64,000 nt of DNA from Streptomyces canus (lineage in GTDB: Bacteria; Actinomycetota; Actinomycetes; Streptomycetales; Streptomycetaceae): NCBI RefSeq assembly GCF_041435015.1, contig NZ_CP107989.1:9114001-9178000 (forward strand). Direction: 5' to 3'. This document shows, in pieces, positions 36,336 to 44,948 of the stretch (position 1 is its first letter; the number at the start of each line of letters is the position of its first letter). The notes beneath the pieces were generated by a model. It did not search any database. It was not told the origin of the DNA and saw only the letters and a list, made by a program, of their open reading frames with translations. Both the position numbers and the translations under genes were made by a program.

Positions 36336-36977
36336 ATGGATGCCGAGCTGTTCCCCCGACCCCGTGCGGAGGTCGCGCCGGGCGCGGTGCACGTCCCGCA
36401 CTGGCTGGAACCGGGCCGGCAGCGCGACCTGCTGGCGGCCTGCCGGGAGTGGGCGCGCCCGCCCGCCGGACTGCGCACGGTCCGCACCCCGGGCGGCGGC
36501 ACGATGACCGCACGGCAGGTCTGCCTGGGCTGGCACTGGTACCCGTACGCCTACGCCCGCACGGTCGCCGACGGCGACGGGGCACCCGTGAAGCCCTTCC
36601 CGCACTGGCTGGGCGAGCTGGGTCGGGAAGCGGTGCGCGACGCACTCGGTCCGCAGGAGGTGTCGTACGACATCGCGCTGATCAACTTCTATGACGGCGA
36701 GGCTCGTATGGGCATGCACCGCGACAGCGACGAGAGGTCGGACGCGCCCGTGGTCTCCCTGAGCCTCGGCGACACCTGCGTCTTCCGCTTCGGCAACCCC
36801 GAGACCCGGACCCGGCCCTACACGGATGTCGAACTGCGCAGTGGTGACCTGTTCGTGTTCGGCGGCCCGTCGAGACTCGCCTACCACGGGGTCCCTCGTG
36901 TGCATCCGGGCACAGCGCCGCCCGAGTTGGGGCTGACGGGGCGGCTGAACATCACGCTGCGGGTCAGCGGGCTCTGA
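36336..36977 (+). CDS. AlkB-family Fe(II)/2-oxoglutarate dioxygenase
   Basis: A 213-residue AlkB-like enzyme. Iron ligands are the HxD of MGMHRDSDE (near residues 125-131) and His of LAYHGVPR near residue 185; the 2-oxoglutarate-binding RxNxTxR is RLNITLR close to the C-terminus. It should remove alkyl lesions from DNA or RNA bases oxidatively. ATG 36336 is preferred because CAGGATGG provides a Shine-Dalgarno at 8 bases; ATG 36327 is also possible. It stands alone, not next to an Ada-type regulator. Confidence 0.93.
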   Translation: MDAELFPRPRAEVAPGAVHVPHWLEPGRQRDLLAACREWARPPAGLRTVRTPGGGTMTARQVCLGWHWYPYAYARTVADGDGAPVKPFPHWLGELGREAVRDALGPQEVSYDIALINFYDGEARMGMHRDSDERSDAPVVSLSLGDTCVFRFGNPETRTRPYTDVELRSGDLFVFGGPSRLAYHGVPRVHPGTAPPELGLTGRLNITLRVSGL

Positions 36978-37013
36978 GCTCGATCGCGAACGGATCATGG
37001 GAGACTCGCCCTC

Positions 37014-38258
37014 ATGAGCGGCAAGGCGGACCCCCGGCCGGCGGGGGAAGGAACCACCTCGAGGGCGCGGCTGGACCGGGGGCGCGGTGCGCTCGGGCCC
37101 GCGTTGGAGCTCGTGCACACCGGTCGCGCGCCCACCCGGGCCGTGCTCACCGCCGAACTCGGGGTGACCCGGGCGACGGCCGGCGCGGTCGCCGCCGAGC
37201 TGGAGGCGCTCGGGCTGATCCGCGTGGACGCCAGGCCCACCGCGGCCGCCGGTTCGCAGGGCCGGCCCTCGCATCGCCTCGCGGTCGCCGAGGACGGTCC
37301 CGTCGTGCTGGCCGCGCAGGTCCACGCCGACGGTTTCCGGGCCGCCCTGGTCGGTCTGGGCGGTCGTATCGTCGCCACCGCCCCCGGCTGCGAGACGGTC
37401 GACGCCGACCCGGCGAAGGTCCTCAGCTCCGTCGTAGAGGCGGGCGCCGACCTGCTGCGCACCACCGGCAGACGCTGCGTCGGCGCCGGACTCGCCGTGC
37501 CGTCCGCGGTCGCCGAACCCGACGGCCTCGCCCTCAACCCCCTGCACCTCGCCTGGCCCGCGGGCGCCCCCGTCCGCCGGATCTTCGACGAGTGCGTGCG
37601 GGCCGCAGGCATCACCGGACCGGCCTTCGCGGCCAACGACGTCAACCTCGCCGCGCTCGCCGAGCACCGGCACGGCGCGGGCCGCGGCGCCCGGGACCTG
37701 CTGTGTGTGGCGACCGGACACCGGGGCGTGGGCGGCGCGCTGGTGCTCGACGGGCGTCTGCACACAGGGAGTTCGGGCCTGGCCCTGGAAGTCGGCCACC
37801 TCACCGTGAACCCCGAGGGCCGCCCCTGCCACTGCGGCAGCCGGGGCTGTCTGGACGTCGAGGCGGACCCGCTGGCGTTCCTCACGGCGGCGGGACTCGC
37901 CCCCGGCCCCGAGCTCTCCCTGCTCCAGCAGGCCAACGACCTCGTCCGGCACCACTACGACGATCCCGCCGTCCGCACCGCCGCCGAGGCCCTCATCGAC
38001 CGCCTGGGCCTCGGTCTCGCGGGCCTGGTGAACATCCTCAACCCGGACCGCATCATCCTCGGCGGCCTCCACCGCACCCTGCTGGACGCCGACCCCGCGC
38101 GTCTGCGCGCCGTCGTCGCCGATCGCAGCCTGTGGGGGCAGAGCGGCGGCGTTCCCATCCTGGCCTGCACCCTCGACCACAACAGCCTGGTCGGCGCGGC
38201 CGAGTTGGCGTGGCAGCCGGTGCTGGACGATCCGCTGGCGGCGCTGACCCGTGGCTGA
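37014..38258 (+). CDS. ROK-family transcriptional regulator
   Basis: A 414-residue protein. An N-terminal winged helix (ELVHTGRAPTRAVLTAELGVTRATAG region, residues 26-75) is followed by a ROK sugar-kinase-like domain. The zinc-binding CxCGxxGCxxxE motif is CHCGSRGCLDVE near residue 283, preceded by EVGHLTVNPEGRPC. The ATP-site DxGxT of true kinases is not evident, so this is a regulator. It overlaps the Nudix gene by 8 bp. Confidence 0.92.
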   Translation: MSGKADPRPAGEGTTSRARLDRGRGALGPALELVHTGRAPTRAVLTAELGVTRATAGAVAAELEALGLIRVDARPTAAAGSQGRPSHRLAVAEDGPVVLAAQVHADGFRAALVGLGGRIVATAPGCETVDADPAKVLSSVVEAGADLLRTTGRRCVGAGLAVPSAVAEPDGLALNPLHLAWPAGAPVRRIFDECVRAAGITGPAFAANDVNLAALAEHRHGAGRGARDLLCVATGHRGVGGALVLDGRLHTGSSGLALEVGHLTVNPEGRPCHCGSRGCLDVEADPLAFLTAAGLAPGPELSLLQQANDLVRHHYDDPAVRTAAEALIDRLGLGLAGLVNILNPDRIILGGLHRTLLDADPARLRAVVADRSLWGQSGGVPILACTLDHNSLVGAAELAWQPVLDDPLAALTRG

Positions 38259-38973
38259 TCTGCTGGAGGTTGGGGGACTCCGGCTGGTCGAGGTGGCGCC
38301 CCCGGTGGTCCCGGCCGAGGTGCGGACGGCCATGGAGCGCGAGTGGGGCGAGGCCGTCCTGGCCAACCCGGCCCTCTTCGACGGCCCGGTGGCGGTGTGC
38401 GCGGAGCTTTCCCGGGAGGCACCGGACGCCCTCCTCGTCTCCTGGTCCCGGGTGACCTATCGGTACTTCGCGCTGCGCCGCGTCCCGGGTGCCACCGCCC
38501 TGCGGTCCCTCTTCGTCAGCGTGGTGCAGCCGGCGGACGACGGACGCGTGCTGGTGGGCCGTATGTCCTCGTCCACCGCCGCGCCCGGCCGCTGGCAGTT
38601 CCCCGGCGGATCGGTGGAACCGCCCACCGGCGACGAGCCCCTGGACGAGCCCGCCCTGCGCCGCCACGCGGCCGTGGAGCTGGCCGAGGAAACGGGCGTC
38701 GACGTCCCGGCCTCGGGCCTCATCCGGTGTCTGGTGACGCACGGCGGGGACGGTCAGGTCGGTGTCCACTACCTGGCGCCGCCGTTGCCCGCGTCCTTCC
38801 TGCAGGAGAGCTTCACGGCGCTGGTGGCCGCGGAGACGGCACGGGGACGCGCATCGGAGTTCGACCGGATCGCCCTCGTCGGCTCACCGGCCGAACTGCC
38901 CGACCTCGTCGGCCCGCACGTGGGCTACCTGGATCCCGTCGTCCGTTGGGCGAGCCGCCGAGTAGGCTCGTGA
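38251..38973 (+). CDS. Nudix hydrolase
   Basis: A 240-residue protein. The Nudix region begins FPGGSVE near residue 115 and continues through AAVELAEETGV. The box is an altered GX5EX7REUXEEXGU: the Arg of REU is replaced by Val, and there is a longer loop (PPTGDEPLDEPALRRH) before the helix. The metal-binding Glu residues of ELAEE are retained, so activity is likely. The 90-residue N-terminal extension is of unknown role. It starts with GTG 38251 and overlaps the ROK gene. Confidence 0.8.
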   Translation: MADLLEVGGLRLVEVAPPVVPAEVRTAMEREWGEAVLANPALFDGPVAVCAELSREAPDALLVSWSRVTYRYFALRRVPGATALRSLFVSVVQPADDGRVLVGRMSSSTAAPGRWQFPGGSVEPPTGDEPLDEPALRRHAAVELAEETGVDVPASGLIRCLVTHGGDGQVGVHYLAPPLPASFLQESFTALVAAETARGRASEFDRIALVGSPAELPDLVGPHVGYLDPVVRWASRRVGS

Positions 38974-38974
38974 C

Positions 38975-39424
38975 ATGCGGATCTCCGTCTCCTCGGACAT
39001 GGACGAACCCGTCGCGCGCACCCTCGTCGACGAACTGCGCGCGCGGGGCCACGACGTGGTCGCGTACGGCGCCCTGAGCCCCGGCGCCGACCCGCAGTGG
39101 GCCGTCTGCTCCGAGGCCGCGGCCCGCGAGGTGGCCGCGGGGACGGCCGACCAGGCCGTCGTGTGCTGCTGGACCGGCACCGGCGCCTCCCTCGCCGCGA
39201 ACAAGGTCCCGGGCGTACGGGCCGCCCTGTGCACGGACGCCTACACGGCGGACGGCGCCCGCCGCTGGAACGACGCCAACGTCCTGGCCCTCAGCCTCCG
39301 CCTCACCTCCGGGCCACTCCTCAAGGAGATCCTCGACGCCTGGTTCACCGCCGAGCCGAGCGAGGACGCCGAGGACCGGGAGAACGTGGCCCGGGTGGGA
39401 CGCCTGGACGCCGGCCGGGCCTAG
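38975..39424 (+). CDS. RpiB/LacAB-family sugar-phosphate isomerase
   Basis: A 149-residue protein of the RpiB/LacA/LacB family. The active-site loop VVCCWTGTGASLAANKVPGVRAA resembles the family's C-G-T-G-I-G-M segment with Gly replaced by Trp; NDANVLALSLRLTSG is the conserved second block. It interconverts aldose and ketose 5- or 6-phosphates. It begins 1 bp after the Nudix stop, so it is the third gene of a unit led by the ROK regulator. Confidence 0.88.
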   Translation: MRISVSSDMDEPVARTLVDELRARGHDVVAYGALSPGADPQWAVCSEAAAREVAAGTADQAVVCCWTGTGASLAANKVPGVRAALCTDAYTADGARRWNDANVLALSLRLTSGPLLKEILDAWFTAEPSEDAEDRENVARVGRLDAGRA

Positions 39425-39438
39425 AAGCGCGCGCCCGG

Positions 39439-40410
39439 TCAGACGCCGAGCGGGCCGGCCACCTTCAGCTCGCCGTGGTCGATCAGCCATCGCACCGACT
39501 CCAGTACGGCCGCCTCCGGTTCGTAGCGCGGCGCGTAGCCCAGGAGGGTCCTGGCCTTCTCGATGGTGAGGTATTGACTGCGGTAGAGGTGCTCCCAGCT
39601 CGCCTCGGCGTGCTCCGGGGCCGTGGTCCGGCGGAACTGTTCCCAGGTCACCGGCTCCAGCGACGCGGTCCGACCGAACCAGCCGGCCGCGATGCGGGCG
39701 TACCCGCGGACGTTCAGTGCGGTGGGGGCGACGACGTTGAAGTCCTCTCCCGCCGCCGCGTCCTGGTGCTCGACCGCCCGTTCGAAGGCCTGGGCGACAT
39801 CGTCGGCGTGCACATGGTGCATCAGCTCGACCCCGATCCCCGGGATCGGCAGCGGCTCTCCGGCCGAGAGGGCGTACCAGACCGCGGGGTCGAGGTTTCC
39901 CAGCGGACCGATCGGGTGCCAGCCCGGACCGACGATGTGCCCGGGGTGCAGGGACGTGGTCACCAGACCCCCGGAAGCGGTCTCCTCCTTCAGCATCCGG
40001 GCGATCCGGTCCTTCTGGATGCCGTATTCCCCGATGGGCGCGGTGCCCGTGGTCTCGGAGATCGGCAGCTTGTCGCTGGGGCCGAAACGCCACACGGTGC
40101 CGCAGTGCAGCAGGTGCCCGACCTGGCCGCGCAGCCGCTCGACCAGCGCGGTGGCCGCCTCCAGGGTGAAGCAGACCAGGTCGATCACGATGTCCGGTGC
40201 CAGGCCTGCCACCCGGTCACCGAAGGTGCCCTCGCCGTCCTCCTGCTGCCGGTCGGCGACGACGTGGCGGACCTGCTGCCACTCGGGAGCCTCGGTGTAG
40301 GCCGTGCGGGTGCCACGGCTGATGTTGATCACTTCATGGCCGGCCCGCACCAGGCGGGGGACGAGGAAGGTGCCGATGTGGCCGCTTCCGCCGATGACGA
40401 CGACTCGCAT
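39439..40410 (-). CDS. NAD(P)-dependent epimerase/dehydratase (extended SDR)
   Basis: A 323-residue extended short-chain dehydrogenase fold. The dinucleotide motif is VVVIGGSGHIGTFLVPRLV (residues 3-21), and GEYGIQKDRIARML carries the catalytic YxxxK. It has no recognisable signature for one nucleotide sugar. It is convergent with the RpiB-like gene and lies 31 bp downstream of the LysR gene on the same strand. Confidence 0.88.
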   Translation of the reverse strand: MRVVVIGGSGHIGTFLVPRLVRAGHEVINISRGTRTAYTEAPEWQQVRHVVADRQQEDGEGTFGDRVAGLAPDIVIDLVCFTLEAATALVERLRGQVGHLLHCGTVWRFGPSDKLPISETTGTAPIGEYGIQKDRIARMLKEETASGGLVTTSLHPGHIVGPGWHPIGPLGNLDPAVWYALSAGEPLPIPGIGVELMHHVHADDVAQAFERAVEHQDAAAGEDFNVVAPTALNVRGYARIAAGWFGRTASLEPVTWEQFRRTTAPEHAEASWEHLYRSQYLTIEKARTLLGYAPRYEPEAAVLESVRWLIDHGELKVAGPLGV

Positions 40411-40441
40411 ACGTTTCCCATCAGTGTCGAGCAGGTCAGTG

Positions 40442-41311
40442 TCAGGTAGGAGTATCCGGCGGCACCGTCAGGCTCCACAGCGCCGCCACCAGCGGTCGGC
40501 GCAGATCGGACCGCCGAACGCACAGACCGATCGCGAAGTGTTCGGGCCGCGGATCGGCGGGTACCTCCGACAGCCGTTCGCGCACCGCGCTGTGTTCCAG
40601 TACGAGGCGGGGGACCACGCCCGTGCCGCAGCCCAGGGCGACCAGCGTCAGCAGTCCTTCGTGACCGTCGGGCTCGCAGGCCACGTCGGGGACCGTGCCC
40701 CGGGCGCGGAACCAGCGGTCGGCCGCCTCGCGGACGAGCCCGCGGTGGGGGAGGACGAAGGGCCCGTCCAGGTCCGGGTCCGGACGGTCCCGCGCGGTGA
40801 CGAGGACCAGGTCGGTCACCGCCACCGTCCGGCTCACCAGCCCTTCCGGCAGCCGCGCCGGGATCCCCGCCACGGCCACGGCCACGTCCACCTCGCCCTC
40901 GTCGAGGCGGGCCAGGGCGGCCGCCGCGTCACCCGTGCGCAGGTCCAGCCGTACCTGGGGATGGGCCGCGCGGAACGGCGCCAACAGGTCGGGCAGCAGG
41001 GCCTGGCAGGCGGTCACCGTCGCGAACACCGCGAGGTGGCCGGTCAGTTCGGCCGGGTCCGGGTGCTCCTCGCGGTAGGCGCGCCACAACTCCAGGGCCT
41101 GGACGGCGTAGGCGCGGAAGCGGTGCCCTTGCGCGGTCAGCGACACCCCGCGCGGGCCGCGGTCGAACAGCCGATGCCCGAGGTCCGCCTCCAGCCGCTG
41201 CACGGTCCTGGTCAGCGTGGCCGGACTGACATGGCAGTCGAGGCTGGTCCGGCCGAAGTTCAGCGTCTGCGCGAGGTGCAGAAAGAGACGCAGTTCCCGG
41301 TGATCGTCCAT
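40442..41311 (-). CDS. LysR-family regulator, IlvY-like
   Basis: A 289-residue LysR regulator. The N-terminal helix-turn-helix covers RELRLFLHLAQTLNFGRTS through SPATLTRTVQRLEADLG (residues 4-43), followed by the effector domain (residues 90-289). Its divergent neighbour is a ketol-acid reductoisomerase, which matches the ilvY-ilvC arrangement in enterobacteria where the regulator activates the enzyme gene in response to acetolactate. ATG 41311 follows GAGGTC and gives the normal LysR N-terminus. The 85-bp region between has dyad sites. Confidence 0.9.
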   Translation of the reverse strand: MDDHRELRLFLHLAQTLNFGRTSLDCHVSPATLTRTVQRLEADLGHRLFDRGPRGVSLTAQGHRFRAYAVQALELWRAYREEHPDPAELTGHLAVFATVTACQALLPDLLAPFRAAHPQVRLDLRTGDAAAALARLDEGEVDVAVAVAGIPARLPEGLVSRTVAVTDLVLVTARDRPDPDLDGPFVLPHRGLVREAADRWFRARGTVPDVACEPDGHEGLLTLVALGCGTGVVPRLVLEHSAVRERLSEVPADPRPEHFAIGLCVRRSDLRRPLVAALWSLTVPPDTPT

Positions 41312-41333
41312 GTGACCTCGGCCTTTCAGTTCA

Positions 41334-41369
41334 CGCAACAGTGCGCTGCAAAAGTTGCGCTTGCTGCAA
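41334..41369. promoter_or_regulatory. Overlapping LysR-type operator sites in the divergent promoter
   Basis: CGCAAC (41334-41339) pairs with GTTGCG (41354-41359), and TTGCGCTTGCTGCAA (41355-41369) is itself a TTGC-N7-GCAA dyad of the T-N11-A type bound by LysR regulators. Sites lie directly upstream of the reductoisomerase ATG, so the regulator may act on both genes. Confidence 0.65.
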
Positions 41370-41396
41370 TGCTCGGCCGGAGCCTACAACTCCACC

Positions 41397-42866
41397 ATGA
41401 CCTCCACCACGTACACCTCCGGCGTCTTCACCCTCGAAACCATGGACGTCCCCGGCGGCACGGAGACCGTGCTGCGCGGGGGCCGGCACCTGTTCCCGCT
41501 GCTGCCCCAGGCCTTCGCCGGGGTCCGCCGCATCGGTGTGCTCGGCTGGGGCCCGCAGGGCCGCGCCCAGGCGCTCAACCTGCGCGACTCCCTCGCCGAC
41601 ACCGACATCCGGGTGGCCGTGGGCCTGCGTCCCGGCTCCCGCTCGGCCGCCGACGCGCGCACCCACGGCTTCACCGAGGAGGACGGCACGCTCGGCGACT
41701 GGCTCGCGGTCGCCGCCGACAGCGACCTGGTCGTGCTGCTGATCGCGGACGCGGCGCTCGCCGCCCACCACCGGGAGATCTTCGCGGTGCTGAAGCCCGG
41801 CGCGGCCATCGGACTCTCGCACGGCTTCCTGCTCGGCCATCTCCGGGAGACCGGCGGCGAGTTCCCGGCCGGGCACCCCGTGATCGCCGTGTGCCCCAAG
41901 GGCATGGGCGACTCCGTGCGGCGTCTCTACCAGCAGGGCGCCGATGTCAACGGCGCCGGCATCAACAGCAGTTTCGCCGTGCACGCCGACCCCGACGGCC
42001 GGGCGGTCGACCTCGCGCTCGGCTGGTCGGTGGCGCTCGGATCGCCGTACACCTTCCGGACCACGCTGGAGAGCGAGTACCTCTCGGACATCGTCGGCGA
42101 GCGCGCGATCCTGCTCGGCGCCGTGCACGGCATCGTCGAGACGCTGTACACGCGGTACCGCCTGGCCGGGGACGACGAGGTGACGGCGTACGAGAGGTCC
42201 TGCGAGAACGTCACCGGGCCGATCGCCCGCACCCTCTCGCACGCGGGCCTGCGGGCGGTCCGCGACGGCCTCTCCCCGTCCGGCCGGGAGGTCTTCGACC
42301 GGGCGTACACGGCGACGTACGGGCCCGCTCGCGAGATCGTCGCGGAGATCTACGACGAGGTCGCCGACGGCACCGAGCTGCGCAGCGTGATCCTGGCCGA
42401 ACGCCGGCTCGGGGCACGGCCGATGAGCGAGATCGGCGGTTCGCCCATGTGGGGCGCCGGTGAGAAGGTGCGGGCGCTGCGGGGCGAACGCGCACTGCCC
42501 GTCGAGCCGTTCACCGCCGGGGTCTTCGTCGCCACCATGGTCGCCCAGATCGACGAGTTCGCCGAGCGCGGCCACCCCTGGTCCGAGATCGTCAACGAGT
42601 CCGTCATCGAGGCCGTCGACTCCCTCCTGCCCTACATGCACGCCCGTGACGTGGCCCACATGGTCGACAACTGCTCCCGCACGGCCCGCCTCGGCGCCCG
42701 CCGCTGGGGGCCGCGGTTCCAGGCCGCCTACGAGCAGATCGCCTACCCGGCTGCCGAACTCCCGGCGGACGATAGCCTGGTGGCGGCCTTCGCGAGGCAC
42801 CCCGCGCACGAGGCGCTGGCCGCGGCGGCGCAACTGCGGCCCTCGGTGGACATCTCGGTGGCGTAG
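41397..42866 (+). CDS. ilvC: Ketol-acid reductoisomerase, class II (long form)
   Basis: A 489-residue enzyme of branched-chain amino acid synthesis, converting acetolactate to dihydroxyisovalerate with NADPH. The nucleotide-binding GxGxxG variant is IGVLGWGPQGRAQALNLRDS (near residues 46-65). The long form with two C-terminal knotted domains (about 490 residues, E. coli IlvC type) is recognisable from length, CPKGMGDSVRRLY, and the repeated catalytic-domain half. The Streptomyces housekeeping enzyme is usually the short class I of about 330 residues, so this looks like an additional and possibly acquired copy. Start ATG 41397 lacks a strong Shine-Dalgarno. Confidence 0.88.
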   Translation: MTSTTYTSGVFTLETMDVPGGTETVLRGGRHLFPLLPQAFAGVRRIGVLGWGPQGRAQALNLRDSLADTDIRVAVGLRPGSRSAADARTHGFTEEDGTLGDWLAVAADSDLVVLLIADAALAAHHREIFAVLKPGAAIGLSHGFLLGHLRETGGEFPAGHPVIAVCPKGMGDSVRRLYQQGADVNGAGINSSFAVHADPDGRAVDLALGWSVALGSPYTFRTTLESEYLSDIVGERAILLGAVHGIVETLYTRYRLAGDDEVTAYERSCENVTGPIARTLSHAGLRAVRDGLSPSGREVFDRAYTATYGPAREIVAEIYDEVADGTELRSVILAERRLGARPMSEIGGSPMWGAGEKVRALRGERALPVEPFTAGVFVATMVAQIDEFAERGHPWSEIVNESVIEAVDSLLPYMHARDVAHMVDNCSRTARLGARRWGPRFQAAYEQIAYPAAELPADDSLVAAFARHPAHEALAAAAQLRPSVDISVA

Positions 42867-42901
42867 GGCCGTTGTCAGTGGCGGCGATTAGCCTGCTGCG
42901 C

Positions 42902-43429
42902 ATGATCGAGACGACTGAGGGCGACCGCGCCTTTCCGCCCGCCCTGGCCGACGTGGCCCGCGTGGAGTTCGACTACGACGACGGCGAGGGCGTCGACTTC
43001 GAGCCGTACGACGCCTTCGACTCCGCCGAGGAGACGACCGACTGGCTGCGCCACTGGACCGGCAACCACCAACTGGACGGCGACGCCTACCGCGTCTTCG
43101 GGCAGGACGGCACCGGTGGCCTCGCCGCCCTGTGGTGCGTGCGGCCGGGGCGCCCCCTCGTCGAGCAGCCCGTGGTGTTCCTGGGCTCGGAGGGCGAGCG
43201 CGGTGTGGTGGCGGCAAGCCTGTCCGACTTCCTGTGGGTGCTCGCCGATGGCCTCGGGCCTTTGGAGGTCGTGGATTTCGAGCAGTACGAGGGCCGTCCG
43301 AGCGCGACGCTGACCGCACTCGCCGAACGCCACGCGACCACCCCGCGCCGCACCACCCGGGACATCGTCACCACCGCCCAGGCGGAGTTCCCGACCTTCT
43401 CCGAGGACATCGACGCGCTCTGCCGGTGA
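42902..43429 (+). CDS. SMI1/KNR4 (SUKH)-like protein
   Basis: A 175-residue acidic protein resembling the SUKH superfamily, best seen in VVFLGSEGERGVVAASLSDFLWVLADG in the middle (typical strand-helix-strand with Gly-x-x-Gly). SUKH proteins include immunity proteins against polymorphic toxins and unassigned proteins. No toxin gene is adjacent, so an immunity role is not supported here. The start is uncertain: ATG 42902 has no clear Shine-Dalgarno. Confidence 0.6.
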   Translation: MIETTEGDRAFPPALADVARVEFDYDDGEGVDFEPYDAFDSAEETTDWLRHWTGNHQLDGDAYRVFGQDGTGGLAALWCVRPGRPLVEQPVVFLGSEGERGVVAASLSDFLWVLADGLGPLEVVDFEQYEGRPSATLTALAERHATTPRRTTRDIVTTAQAEFPTFSEDIDALCR

Positions 43430-43435
43430 GCGGCG

Positions 43436-44359
43436 TCATGGCTGGCTCCACGCCACGGCCAGGGCTCGACCCGGGTTGTCGGTGAGGATGCGAAGCACCG
43501 GTTCCTCACCCAGTTCGGCCGTGAGGCGCGGCCGCACCCGGCGCAACAGATACGGCATCCCCGGGCCGCCGTTGACCGAGCGGGCCGCCGCGGTCGTGGT
43601 GTCGCCGCCGAGCAGCAGCCGGTCGCCGTGCCCCGCGTCCGCGAGCTCCCGCATCGCGTCGGGCATGCGCCAGTCCGTGGCGTGGTGGGCGCGCGAGGGT
43701 CCGTCGAAGGCGAGGTAGCAGCCCGACGCCGCGGCCTGGCGGTGCACCGTGAAGTCGGGGGAGCGGTTGAGATGCCCGAGGATCACTCGCTGCGGCGGCA
43801 CCCCCAACTCCCCGCACAGCAGCTCCAGTACGTCCAGCGCACCGGTCCCCAGCTCCAGGTGGACGGCGATCGGCGCCCCCGTCGCGTGATGCGCCTCGGC
43901 CGCCGCGGTCATCGTCCAGCGGGCGTGCGCGTCCAGCGCGTGGAAGCCGCCCGCCACCTTGATCAGCCCCGCTCGGGCCCCCGACGGCCCGATGCCCTCC
44001 GTCAGTTCGGTGACGAACACGTCGGCCAGCCGGCCGCGCAATCCGGCGAGCGTGGCGTCGTCGTAGTGGACCGCCTGGTGCAGCCCGGTCGCGGCGACGA
44101 TCCGCACCCCGGTCTCCCGTGACAGCGCCGGCAGTTCGTCGGCCCGACGCCCCAGCCCGTACGGCGTCCACTGCACCACGGCGCCACCGCCCTGCTCGGC
44201 GAACGCCGTCAGCTCGGCCCGCGCCGCCGAGACGCTCCGCAGCTCCTGCCCCGGCAGTTGGGGGCTGGCGAAGAACAGGTGGTCGTGCGCGTCGCACACG
44301 CCGAGCTCCTCGGCGGGGACGTCCCCCGCCACCGTACGGACCGCGACCGCGCTCACCAC
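43436..44359 (-). CDS. Phosphotriesterase-family metal-dependent hydrolase
   Basis: A 307-residue amidohydrolase-superfamily protein of the phosphotriesterase type. Metal ligands can be assigned: HxH-like CDAHDHLFF near residues 22-30, a probable carboxylated Lys in GLIKVAGGF, His in IAVHLELG, His in VILGHLNRSPD and Asp in LLLGGDTTT. Many members are lactonases rather than phosphotriesterases. It starts at GTG 44359, overlapping the DUF4865 gene by 7 bp, as the last gene of a TetR-led unit. The substrate is unknown. Confidence 0.85.
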   Translation of the reverse strand: MVSAVAVRTVAGDVPAEELGVCDAHDHLFFASPQLPGQELRSVSAARAELTAFAEQGGGAVVQWTPYGLGRRADELPALSRETGVRIVAATGLHQAVHYDDATLAGLRGRLADVFVTELTEGIGPSGARAGLIKVAGGFHALDAHARWTMTAAAEAHHATGAPIAVHLELGTGALDVLELLCGELGVPPQRVILGHLNRSPDFTVHRQAAASGCYLAFDGPSRAHHATDWRMPDAMRELADAGHGDRLLLGGDTTTAAARSVNGGPGMPYLLRRVRPRLTAELGEEPVLRILTDNPGRALAVAWSQP

Positions 44360-44937
44360 TGACGCCCCCGCGGCAGCCGCTCCCGTCCCGGCGCCGACAC
44401 GTGCAGTACCTCGAACAGATCACCGTCCGCCTTCGGCGCTTCGTGCGCCCAGAGAGAGAAGTGCACGAGTTCCCAGCGGGCCGTGTCCACGGCGGCCGCC
44501 GCGAACAGCGCGCCGTCCTCCCCGGCCAGCCGCTCCGTCTCCTCCACCGCTTCCCCCATCACCTCCGCCAACTCCACGCCCTCGGGCACCGGTTGACGCC
44601 TGCGGACCGCCGCCCTGGCGGGGGTGCCGACGGCGCCGCCCTCCTCGTACGACAGACCTGTCCACTGCCGCACCGACGGCCGCCCGAAGTCGTTGCTGAG
44701 CCCCTGGAAGGCACCTCCCCAGAGGAAGCTGTTCATGCCCTCCACGGTGTCCCAGAGGTAGAAGGGGGCGTACTGGTGGACGGGCGAGCCGTTCACCCCG
44801 CGCTCGCGGATCAGGTACGTCTTGAAGCCGAGCCCCTCCCAGTCGTCCAGCAGATGCCCGATCCGGGCCACCCGGGCGCGGATGACGGCCATGTCGTAGT
44901 CGGCGGGCAGGGTGAGCTCGTACTGCATGGCGTGCAT
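44353..44937 (-). CDS. DUF4865-family protein
   Basis: A 194-residue protein matching DUF4865, a ferredoxin-like family found in actinobacterial and proteobacterial catabolic loci. Conserved features seen are MQYELTLPADYDMAVIR at the N-terminus and YAPFYLWDTVEGMNSFLWGG in the middle. The function is not established. ATG 44937 follows GAGGAGG. It lies between a cupin and a phosphotriesterase-family gene in the same unit, so a part in an inducible degradation or modification step is likely. Confidence 0.8.
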   Translation of the reverse strand: MHAMQYELTLPADYDMAVIRARVARIGHLLDDWEGLGFKTYLIRERGVNGSPVHQYAPFYLWDTVEGMNSFLWGGAFQGLSNDFGRPSVRQWTGLSYEEGGAVGTPARAAVRRRQPVPEGVELAEVMGEAVEETERLAGEDGALFAAAAVDTARWELVHFSLWAHEAPKADGDLFEVLHVSAPGRERLPRGRQW

Positions 44938-44948
44938 CGGATGCCTCC

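Noticed and set aside
42902..43429. SUKH-like protein as toxin immunity partner
   Set aside because: No polymorphic toxin, Rhs or ESX effector gene is adjacent.
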